Under the pieces are notes generated by a model. That model did not search any database and was not told the origin of the DNA. It saw only the letters and a program-made list of their open reading frames with translations. Below, piece by piece: positions 48,901 to 58,858 of a stretch of DNA of 64,000 nt (its first letter is position 1; each line of letters starts with the position of its first letter). A program made the translations under genes and the position numbers. Source of the stretch: Branchiostoma floridae (Eukaryota; Chordata; Leptocardii; Amphioxiformes; Branchiostomatidae); NCBI RefSeq assembly GCF_000003815.2, contig NC_049982.1, positions 3,861,424 to 3,925,423 on the forward strand. The letters are read 5' to 3'.

Positions 48901-50159
48901 TCCCCGACTTTTGCATTAAAAATGTGGATAGAATTGACAATGTATTTATGTTGTCACCTACGTGTTGTCAATCAAATGATACTTTTATACTCTGCATGTT
49001 ATTCTATTATTTCATGAATTCATTTACTATGCTTTTTCATCACAGATGAAGGTTTCCTCTTTCAAGGCCACCTTTTGAAGGCCAACATCAGACTATTACA
49101 ACAAATATTGTTACAAAAGATGTAATGAGTTTTTCGGTTTCCGATGAGCTGTTGAAAATGCCAAAATAAAATGTTTCTTTGACTCAACTTTTTATCAGAT
49201 GTAGACCTTTTTGGTCGTGTACTGGCTAATTAAAGAGGTATGTAATCTTTGGCGACGAAAGGTGATGAAGATTCAAATCCTTTCAGTCAATTTTCAAACT
49301 AGAAACATGCTTGAAAATGTAGTTAAAGTACCTACAACCTGTCTACAACATGCTATGAAAACTATAAATACTATAATAATATAGTAAATTGCATCAAAAG
49401 GTTTACATGTAAATGTATTCAATACTGTAACATACCTTTAGCCCTGTAAGCAAAGCTGACTTCCTTAGAATCTTTATGCCTATCAACATCCTCTGGTTTG
49501 TCGTAATCGTTGGAACAAGACTCCTCCTCAAACGCTTTGCTTACTTCTTCGGGTACTTTGTGTCCGTAAACATCCTCTGGTTTGTCGTAATCGTTGGAAC
49601 AAGTGTTCTCATCATTGTACACTACTTCAGGCACTTTGTAGCCGTAACAATCCTCTGGGTTTTTGTAGTAATGAGAGCAATCATCTTGCTCACTCCCCTT
49701 GACTTCTTCAGCCTCTTGGTACCCGTAGGTGTGTTCTGATTCATGCCCCGAACACACCACTACGTGATCTCCGACGTGAAGGTATCGAGGCCCAGCCGCG
49801 GCATGTTGCTTGTCGTTAAAGATAACAGGAGCGGAACCATACGGGCCTGCTTCGGTCTGTTCTCCGACGATGGTGTGTTCATACGCATGTTTCCCGCGAT
49901 TTGTGGCGTTGCTTCGGATGATAAGATCTTTTTCATCAGTGGAGGAGGGCTCTTCTTTTTCTTCATGGGCCTTTTTTCCATGCATAGGAGGTACAGAGGG
50001 TTGACGTGCTGATCTGATCTTTGGGACAGTCACATCTTCCTCTTTGGCGTGATCCTCATGTAGTGCCTGCTGTAGCTTTGAGCTCGGTTTTGCGACGCCC
50101 ACAACTTTCTCTTTTGTGTGCTCTTGTTCCGGCAGCAGCGTGGTCTCGGTTGTCGCCAT
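41844..50159 (-). CDS. Type II membrane protein with five EGF modules and a C-type lectin domain
   Basis: Eleven coding exons (minus): 50159-49436, 48763-48630, 47924-47720, 47572-47462, 46659-46549, 46322-46215, 46085-45975, 45836-45726, 44263-44093, 43430-43270, 41951-41844; total 2055 nt, 684 residues plus stop, all phases consistent. Order: hydrophilic N-terminal tail (1-241) with three approximate repeats; transmembrane segment about 257-278 preceded by KRKSSK, so N-in; Ser/Thr-rich stalk (287-354); five EGF modules (about 355-538), most with the calcium-binding pattern DxNEC and CxNx4YxC; a long-form C-type lectin domain (539-684) with WLGL, EPN and WND. EPN with WND predicts calcium-dependent binding of mannose/GlcNAc-type sugars. 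A cell-surface recognition role is likely by inference. No named orthologue is claimed. Confidence 0.88.
43270..43430 (-). CDS. Lectin gene exon 10: C-type lectin domain, core
   Basis: Reads [53 protein letters not shown]. Has WLGL, the EPN motif and the fourth cysteine. Acceptor TTACAG, donor GTGTGT, phase 1 in, 0 out. Confidence 0.93.
44093..44263 (-). CDS. Lectin gene exon 9: C-type lectin domain, first third
   Basis: Reads [56 protein letters not shown]. The first two cysteines make it a long-form domain. I placed the donor at T|GTGGGT because it gives phase 1, matching the next exon; GG|GTAACA would break the frame. Confidence 0.85.
44644..44900 (+). repeat. Dispersed repeat with ACCTTCGCCAAGAAGGTTAT head
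   Basis: Head forms a short palindrome (CCTTCGCCAAGAAGG), followed by GACCCCCTAGCGAAC and AATATCTCGTGTTCT motifs that echo family A repeats. In an intron of the lectin gene. Confidence 0.45.
45726..45836 (-). CDS. Lectin gene exon 8: EGF module 5
   Basis: 37 residues, phase 1-1: [36 protein letters not shown]. Donor GTAAGT. A (GAGA)n tract at 45877-45926 sits in the preceding intron. Confidence 0.9.
45975..46085 (-). CDS. Lectin gene exon 7: EGF module 4, apparent GC donor
   Basis: 37 residues, phase 1-1: [36 protein letters not shown]. The phase-consistent end is followed by GCGAAT and no GT lies nearby, so this would be another GC donor. Confidence 0.82.
46215..46322 (-). CDS. Lectin gene exon 6: EGF module 3
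   Basis: 36 residues, phase 1-1: [35 protein letters not shown]. One codon shorter at the start, so the DxNE calcium motif is incomplete. Donor GTGAGC. Confidence 0.88.
46549..46659 (-). CDS. Lectin gene exon 5: EGF module 2
   Basis: 37 residues, phase 1-1, almost identical to module 1 (ends QNCDQ). The duplicated block includes intron on both sides (46454-46680 versus 47371-47590), indicating a recent tandem duplication. Donor GTGAGT. Confidence 0.9.
47125..47190 (-). pseudogene. Truncated EGF exon relic
   Basis: Acceptor TTACACAG plus the first half of an EGF exon ([14 protein letters not shown]), then unrelated sequence. It has no donor, so it is an intronic remnant of a duplicated exon. 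Further scraps lie at 47321-47345 (INECTMSQC-like) and 46437-46465 (the GQDC end of an exon). Confidence 0.75.
47462..47572 (-). CDS. Lectin gene exon 4: EGF module 1, GC donor
   Basis: 37 residues, phase 1-1: [36 protein letters not shown]. Six cysteines with the calcium-binding pattern. The expected donor reads C|GCGAGTTATT where the sister exon 46549-46659 has T|GTGAGTTATT. Confidence 0.85.
47720..47924 (-). CDS. Lectin gene exon 3: stalk
   Basis: 68 codons, phase 0 in, 1 out: [20 protein letters not shown] to FLLTD. Two N-glycosylation sequons (NGT, NSS) and many Ser/Thr. It may be part of a SEA-like fold, but I cannot show this. Confidence 0.82.
48630..48763 (-). CDS. Lectin gene exon 2: transmembrane segment
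   Basis: Reads [45 protein letters not shown]. About 22 hydrophobic residues after a basic cluster mark a type II signal anchor. Phase 1 in, 0 out; donor GTAAGC. Confidence 0.88.
49436..50159 (-). CDS. Lectin gene exon 1: cytoplasmic tail
   Basis: Begins [18 protein letters not shown], five bases after an apparent acceptor (TTTTTTAACACAG), so an upstream 5'-UTR exon is likely. Residues 161-180, 187-206 and 215-234 are repeats of the type [18 protein letters not shown]. Highly charged, no signal peptide. Donor GTATGT, phase 1. Confidence 0.85.
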
Positions 50160-50161
50160 TC

Positions 50162-51221
50162 CTGTGTTAAAAAAGGAGGCCAATAATCAGATTTACCCTT
50201 TGCTAAGCTGCATAGCAGACCTCTCTTCTTTTGACGACGTTGAATGCTATTTCACAACAACAACAACAACAACAACAACAAATAGAAATAACATGCAAAT
50301 ATGAAAACGAAAAAAAATCGTATTGTATCGGCGTCATCTCAAGTAAAATCAAACAGGGTTGCCTTTTGGAATGATGCTTGGCCAAAAGACCGGAGAAATG
50401 TGAATTACATGTAACTTGTACATGCTGTGTAATTTACCAGTAGCTCCTACGGCATTTGCTCAGTCACTACAGGCTTCTCCACCGCCTGCACAACTACGCC
50501 TACCCAGGTTATACTTGCTGGAGAATAATAATGCTGCAGTTTTGGGAGAGATCCAAGAAAAATCAAAGGAAAGAAATTTATGGAAGGGCAATCTACAAAC
50601 TAGAAATACCTTAGCTGTTGGCAGACATTGCTGGCACCGACGAAGAATGCCCAAAATGTACCGTTTTTCTGCTGCAATGAATATCTGAATTTCACAGCAA
50701 GTGTTTTGTTTAATGGTCCAGACTAATTTAGAAGCACATGCGCAGGAAAAAAGTGCTCCCACGTGCGCGCCTGCACTATGCATGATTCAAACCCTTATCA
50801 AGGAGACCAGGCTCAATGACAATACCCAAATAAGGAGCGACCCGGCTGAATTCTGAGAATAAAGCCTTTACCTTATCTTACCTCATTTTGGCTGACCATC
50901 ACCTCATTTTGCCTCTTTTTTGATCGGAGGATTTCGTTCAACACGCATAATACTTACGTAACTGGGAGTGTCAGGTTTGGACTGTAACGTATCTTAAACA
51001 AGCTGCCAGGGGACCTAAGCCTACACTATTTCTTACTTACATCAAATACCATCTGCCACAGTAAAGTCAGACCATAGTATATTCAGGACACAATAGCGGG
51101 GAGGGAAGGGGTTGGAGAAAAATCGCCCCCACACATGCCAAATGTCATCACAATCCGTTCAGAGGTTCTTAAGTTATGCTGACACATCCCTGTGCACGTA
51201 TAGGGCACAGATAGGCACACA
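50162..51221. other. Upstream of lectin gene, no gene seen
   Basis: Probable 5'-UTR or promoter side of the minus-strand lectin gene. Contains a (CAA)n run at 50257-50282. The space to the plus-strand gene includes a microsatellite and family A repeats, so the two genes are not closely divergent. Confidence 0.4.
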
Positions 51222-51802
<581 letters not shown>

Positions 51803-51840
51803 AATGATCAAAGTGAGTTGACAAAAGTTACATTGGTCTA

Positions 51841-52560
51841 AACTACTCTTTATTCATCAATTCAAATTACGAAAAAGTACAACAAACCAACAGGATTACA
51901 TTTTTTTTAAAGTTGAGATGTCGAATAAACACAATTGTGACTTATCGTCGTCCACAAAACAATACATTAATGAGAGGAATAAAATTAACGTTATAATCGT
52001 CTGCTAAAGATAAAAATTAGTGCTGCCCAGAAAGTGTTTCTATATGAAAGAATTTCATTGTGTTGTCATGATTTTTATCATATTTTTATTTATTGATATT
52101 TTTTATTTTAAATAGAGATTTATCTCCATGAAAAATGGAGATATGGTTTTGGGTGTCTGTCTGTGTGTCTGTGTGTATGTTTGTGTTTCCGAATATTTTT
52201 GGTCAGCACAACTCGAGAACCTCTGGATAGATTGCCATGGTATTTGGCATGTGGATAAGTGTTGGAAAGAAGAAGGTCGACGTCAAGGTCAATTTTGGGC
52301 CCCCTGTAATGTGACCTTGGTACTGCAGCAGAAATTCCGTATCTTTTGACCTGGATGTGCTATGGTCTGGAGTTTTGGTGGCAAATAGCTTGTGACATAA
52401 GAAATGGGTGGTGCATGTTTGGGTCCCCTAGCAGGTTGCTCTGGAACTGCAGGGGCGTTTTTCTCAAAATCTTCTTATGAGGATAACTGGACAAGGGAAC
52501 GACAAATTTAGATGATATTTGATATGTAGGTAATAGATAGAGATGTACATAATCAAGTGA
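51841..52560 (+). repeat. Dispersed repeat family A, second long copy
   Basis: Same head (AATTCAAATTACGA, TAAACACAATTGTGACTTAT) and body (GGTCAGCACAACTCGAGAAC, GGGTCCCCTAGCAGGTTGC) as 40391-41240 and 38975-39310. No protein seen. Confidence 0.78.
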
Positions 52561-52953
52561 AATTATGCAAACTGGCACTTAATTTGCATAATTAATGACG
52601 GAAATCTATATTTGTAGGGTTTGCCATTGTAGGACTCAAATGCCTGTCATATATGTAGTTTGTGGCTGGTGGAACATTAACAGATATCAATTATGCAAAT
52701 GCGTCCCTAATTTGCATAATTGATGTAAAAGTGCTATAATTCTTCTAAATGGTAAATTATTGCACAATTGTGAGTGTGACCAGTGTAAATTATCTAAATG
52801 TGTAAATAACAAAGCATAGATTATGTGGAAATCATTTACATAATCAGGCTATTTCATGGAGATATAAGGTTTCCGAACTCTTGTTTTTGCTTGTTTCACA
52901 GACAAACAGTCGTCAGAAAGACAGTCAGACGAACAGACAGCCTGACAATAAAG
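52561..52953 (+). other. Upstream sequence and 5'-UTR of the nuclease-like gene
   Basis: AT-rich. Ends with CTTGTTTCACAG (about 52891-52902), which looks like an acceptor opening a 5'-UTR segment of about 50 nt before the ATG at 52954. The first exon is not identified. Confidence 0.4.
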
Positions 52954-53076
52954 ATGGAAACTGGGAGCGGTAACGAGAAGATGGTGATCCGAGCCTGTAA
53001 ACAGCTGCAGGAGAAGCTGAACGGGAAGAGTACCTGCTACAAGAGGAACCTGCTGAGGGACGAGAACTTCATGCAG
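52954..53076 (+). CDS. Nuclease-like gene exon 1
   Basis: 41 codons: METGSGNEKMVIRACKQLQE, KLNGKSTCYKRNLLRDENFM, Q. Donor CAG|GTGATT, phase 0. The in-frame AUG at residue 10 is an alternative start. Confidence 0.8.
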
Positions 53077-56000
53077 GTGATTTCAGCGTTTAATACTTTT
53101 TTTAAGGACAGTTATTACTTTCTCTCTGTCTTATGATGAACATGTATAACATAAAACACAGAATACTCCTCTCTACCGTTAGAAGCGATGTAAGATTTAA
53201 GGGTTAATGATCCGCCCCGATGGTGTCACAACGCCTGGGCCATTGCTACAACCACCGAATAAAACCACCAAGTGAGCTTTTGATATTTACATGTCATCAA
53301 AGCACGACGCTACCTTGCACATACATGAAAGTGGAGGTACTGTTTTTGGTGTGTCTGTCTGTCTTTTTGTGTGTGCGTTTCCGGATCTTTGCAGTATGTA
53401 AATTTTGAATCTATGAACAGATTTAATAGTCTGACACAACTGGCGCCACATATTGTGCGATGGGATCTCCGTGGTCACCACGGTCATCACAGCAACCTAC
53501 ATTTAGCGTAACTCGTACGGAGCTATTCGCGGCAAAATTGTGCTGCGCACTTCATTTGCTAATCATACGTACCTCATGCGGAATTTACACGCTAAAGTCG
53601 TAATTCATACGCCAAATGGGCCTGACGTACAATTTAATTCATTCAGAAAAATTCCGCATGTTGGGCGTACGGCAGCGTATTGACGATTCCGTACAGACCT
53701 CATACGTACTTGGAATTATACGCACGTATGAACTTCTCTTCTGTTGCGCAGTGGAAGCTGTACGAGACGATGACGCACTTCAGCCCGGAGACGAACATCA
53801 TGGTGAACTATGAACACTCGCTGCTGAACACGGACTGCACGGTGGACCTGGCCATCGGTGCCACGGACGACCAGACCTTCCCTCCCACCGTCATCGAGAT
53901 CAAGAACGTAAGCAACTCAACATAAGTCGAGTTCACACGTGCCTATGTATTCAAGTCCGTTCGAGGTCTATATTGAATTCCTAGCCTCGACCAGGCTCCA
54001 CTGGAAAGTATAGAGACATATAACATGCCAGATGAGCTAGCTTTCGAGGAGTATGTTTTGCAACCAGCTAACTCCGTTGTCATCTTATCTGGCTATACTT
54101 GTCCAATTTGTATTATTTTCAGGCGACCTTTCGAGATTGGTAAAGGCTTAGACTTCCATGCGGACCTCATACGGACTTGAATATATACATGTATACACGC
54201 ATGTGCGAACCAACCTTTTAAATATGTTTGTGGTCACGATACCAGTGTCCAGAGTGTATTGTTCTTGTCGCAACCTGAATAAAGGTAAGTTATACATGTA
54301 CATTTCAAAATTGATCGAAATCCTCCCTGTGCTTGCCTGCAGGGGAAGCGAGGCGCCCAGCCGAAGAGCGTGCGGTCCAACCTGGCCCGTCTGGCCTTCC
54401 TACTGCACAATAACGGCTGTAACGAGGGCTTCTTCATCTGGATGGGAACACGGCTAGCCTTAGATCTGTTCGACGCCGGAAACAGCTGTGGACTGGACTA
54501 CGAACAGGTCAGTGACTCACTTCCGTTCTATATGTATAGCTACATGCCATCAAGCGATCCCGTCGTCCGTCCTATGGTAGAGAGAGAGTTGATTTGATCC
54601 ACCGACATAGATGGTTTCCTTTATCATTATCATTTTAACCATGGAAGCTCAGCTGTGTTGGTAGTACACGGATGAAATTTTCAACGACCACTGTTGAAGT
54701 CGAATTCTTCGTATTGATTGATCCGGTGTCGTCGTCGTATTGACACTGAAGAGGGCAGCAGTGATTGTTGAAAATTTGAACCGTGTATACCTTTGTGTTG
54801 GAAGAAAGTTTAGTATTGTACTGTAAGTTTCATCTATTTCTTGATTGATTGATTGATTGATTGATTGAATCACACGTTCATCCATCCGCGTAGTGAGATC
54901 GCGTAGCACTTTACACGACTTTCTTCACTTTACTCGGGTGAAAATGAGTACCACGTTAAAGAACCCACCACACGTGCGATGGTGCAGTGTGAGTGGTTCA
55001 AACCTACAATCCCTGGCCGCACCTGGGGCAATTACTGTCGTATTGAGGTCATCAGGCGCTGTATACAGGCTGCTGCTTAGCCCCGTCTATTGTAAGCTCC
55101 TCTCAATTCAGCCCACGGCTGCGAAGACAGAGTAGTCGGCCCATATAATACAATACAATCCGTCTGCAGAAGCTGGTGGTTCGGCCGCGTGACGTGAGCC
55201 GGATCTCCCGCAAAGGGAACTACCCCATCCCGGCCACCTTCTCCCGCAAGATCGTCTACAGCTCGTGCGAGGGGGGCGGCAAGTACAACCTGTGCGTCCG
55301 CGTCTATAAGGTAAACGACTCGTCTTCTTTTCCATGTAATGCCCACAGTTATGAAGTTGATTTTCTTTGCATCTTTGGGAGTGCGCTGCTGACTTCTGTA
55401 GACAAGTCTTTCTGTGCTAAGGTATTTGGCACAGACCCAATAGGTTCCGGGTTCAAAACAGCTGACTTGTCCCGATGTTATGCCATTGGGAAAGGCCTTT
55501 ATATGACTTTCCCTACTTTATTCAGGTGAAAATGAGAACCTAGCTTCGGTTAGGGCCGTTCCTCGGAGGTCCCGTGAAGAGCCACGCCTCGAGCATGTGA
55601 AAGAAACCGCCACATTATTTACAAGAGTTGGGTCCCTTCCGGTGTGAATGGTTCAACCCCACAGTCCTATGGCCGCACCTGGGGCAATACGCGACAATCC
55701 AATCTCGTTGGGAGGTCTCGCGAGACTGTAATCTGGCCGCGCGCGCGCGTGATTTGACAGTCGGACGGTAACAGCCTTTAGCAGCCCAGCGGCTAACAAT
55801 GGCTTCTCCCAGCATCGACTCGATCGAGTAAACTTCAGGGATTTGTTGTGCTATTATTTGGCAACATCCGCCGGTAAATCGGCATGCCATGAGCAGATAA
55901 TATTGTTGTGAACCTATGGACTCGATATCGTGCTGTAAATTTGCAAATTTCTGATCATTTTTCACAATTTTTGACGGGCGGTTTATGCTTGCTTGTCGTG

Positions 56001-58827
56001 AGAAAAACGTGCATATAGGCGCGTCGCCTTACTTGTAGTTACTCGGATAAGTTTGGCTCAAGCCGTAAAAATATCCCACAAAAGCTTACAAGTACCATTA
56101 TTGGATCCTTGTAGATCCAAACTCGTAAGACTTTCGGCGATTTTGACCGTAAATTAGTCGATGGCAACATATCGACTTTGGGAGTTTACGCGTACGTGAG
56201 TTGGGGAGGGGGGCGTGTTTCCGCGTATATGCGTTCGTTTTGATCAAGGCGGAGTCACTTTTCCGACTATGATTTCAGTTTTCGCCGGATGAAACTCCAC
56301 AAAAACGTGCACATATCGATGTAGGGTCCTTCTGGGTAGAAATCTAGCATGGTTTCGGCGGCTTTGTGGGCAACTTTTTATTGGTTAACTTCATACGTGA
56401 TGAGTGGGCCGTGTGTCTGCAAATGTATAACATTTGGCATTTGCTGTTCTTTTTCAGATCAACGCGTCGCGATCGAAATTCACATCATCAGGGAAATACT
56501 GCAAATCATATGGATGCAATAGCCGTATTTTAAGTTTTATAAAAGATGTCTTAACATATGTTCTTACTCGATCTCGTAGAGCTTTGCAACTCATGCTTTT
56601 GAGAAATGATAATTACATGTATATATCATTAGTGTTTTTTCCAAATGATAGACAAGTTCTCACAGAATTTACAGTATTGACGAAAATAAGCACCCGATAA
56701 GTAATACTTTTGGGAAATGGTAATGTTTCATACACATAATCATTCAAATGTACATTGTATTAAAATGTGAACTTTCAACATCTCTAACTGTTTTTGTGTG
56801 GCATAATTTTTGCAACTAATGAGACATCGTCCTACTCAGACCTAAGACAGGTAAGGTGTCCACTTCCCTGTGCTCTACATAGTAGTCCACTGTATTCTGC
56901 TGATGCAGTGGTCTGGACACTCTGCATCAACAATCAGTCTTTCTTCATACATACCATAGAGTTTCTTACCTCCTTTGGCTCTTTGAGTGAACAGCTCCGG
57001 TAGTATGGCTGTTTTGTGAAAGTGGTCAAGCTTTGGGATATTCTTCTTCTGCCATTCTGAGTCTACTTTAATTCGTTCGCAGAATAAATTATCCCTGCCA
57101 AAGTAGACAACGAAGTTCGCCCAATTTAAGTTACAGCAATAGACATTCCCTTGCACTTGGTGGTGGTACCTGTGTGACCTCTTGAGTGCTGCACTGCTGT
57201 CTACCTTTGTTAAGAAAAATGTCTTATTCTGGACTGCCTATTTTAGCGTGAGTCCTTTCTTTGAATGGGGACACAATGAATACACGAATGCGTTACTGGA
57301 AATACATGCAGTAGATGTACACATTTCCCGTTAAAAAGTATAAAAACGCACATTTCTAATTTCATGTTCATGGTGAAATTATCCCTTCCGAGCTGTCTTT
57401 TTACCAGACAAGCCCAGTGCTTAAGTAACGTGTTATCATCAAGTACATTTGGGGGGATCTCGAAAAATATGATGCATGTTGGCACTTTCTCTTCATTGAC
57501 ACACTTGGACTGACGGCTATTGCATCCATAGGCTTTGCAGTATTTCCCTGATGATGTGAATTTCGATCGCGACGCTTTGATCTGAAAAAGAACAGCAAAT
57601 GCCAAACGTTATACATTTGCAGACATACCCACTCGTTACATATTAAGTTAACCAAAAAAGTCGGCCACAGAGCCGCCAAAATCATGCTAGATTTCTACCC
57701 AGAAGGACCCTACATCGATATGTGCACGTTTTTGTGGAGTTTCATCCGGCGAAAACTGAAATCATAGTCGGAAAAGTGACTCCGCCTTGATCAAAACGAA
57801 CGCATATACGCGGAAACACGCCCCCCTCCCCAACTCACGTACGCGTAAACTCCCAAAGTCGATATGTTGCCATCGACTAATTTACGGTCAAAATCGCCGA
57901 AAGTCTTACGAGTTTGGATCTACAATGATCCAATAATGGTACTTGTACGCTTTTGTGGGATATTTTTACGGCTTGAGCCAAACTTATCCGAGTAACTACA
58001 ACTAAGGCGACGCGCCTATATGCACGTTTTTCTCACGACAAGCAAGCATAAACCGCCTGCAAAAATTGTGAAAATGACCAGAAATTTCCAAATTTACAGC
58101 ACGATATCGAGTCCATAGGTTCACAACAATATTATCTACTCATGGCATGCCGATTTACCGGCGGATGTTGCTAAATAATAGCACAACGAATCTCTGAAGT
58201 TGACTCGATCGAGTCGATGTTGGGAGAAGCCATTGTTAGCCGCGGGCTGCTGAAGGCTGTTACCGTCCGACTGTCAAATCACGCGCGCGCGCGGCCAGAT
58301 TACAGTCTCGCGAGACCTCCCAACGAGATTGGATTGTCGCGTATTACTGTCACATTGAGGTCACCCGAGTGGCGCCAAATGGCAGCTCGCTCCAGACACT
58401 TGCGATTCAGCCCCGCTAATTTTAAGCTCCTCACAATTCAGGCCCTGGCTGCCAAGAGAGCTAGAGAGTAGTTGGCCCACCAATAAAAAAAACCAATTGA
58501 GCATCCGCGACGATTTATACTTCATTCTAGTCCCCATTACTCCGTTAATCCAGGTGACCGTCCCCGTCGGCGAGGCGAACTACAAGAACCGGAACTTCAG
58601 TAAGGGCCAGCTGGCGCCCTTCCTGCAGTCCGCCTACGCAGGGAACACCACCACCTCGCTGGGCTGCGACTTACCTGTCAAGATGGACCCACTCATAGGT
58701 AAGGAGGACTTAGACGTGCATTTAAATCCTCCTGCGTTTAGACTTTAGTGAGACAGTAAACAGCAAGCCTTTTCTACTTAAGGCGATTTGGGGCCAGATT
58801 TTTCAGCTTCCTCAAGGCTACCCGACC

Positions 58828-58858
<31 letters not shown>

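Larger units (their letters stand above)
55689..58342. mobile_element. Foldback transposon, 838/830-bp inverted arms, THAP/YqaJ remnants
   Basis: Left arm 55689-56526, right arm 57513-58342, loop 986 bp. Ends ACGCGACAATCC / GGATTGTCGCGT. Each arm runs from the terminus inward to an acceptor (TTTTTCAG) and the first about 60 nt of a THAP exon. The right arm continues into a longer THAP exon and the loop holds a YqaJ-like tail. It looks like a snap-back derivative carrying the 5' end of one parent element twice. The SINE-like copy at 54890-55140 is the empty-site model; the target duplication is short (AT or similar). Confidence 0.88.

Noticed and set aside
49476-50012. Hydrophobic plus-strand frames opposite the lectin gene's first exon
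   Set aside because: Shadow frames; the minus strand has a proper start, donor and phase joining the transmembrane exon.
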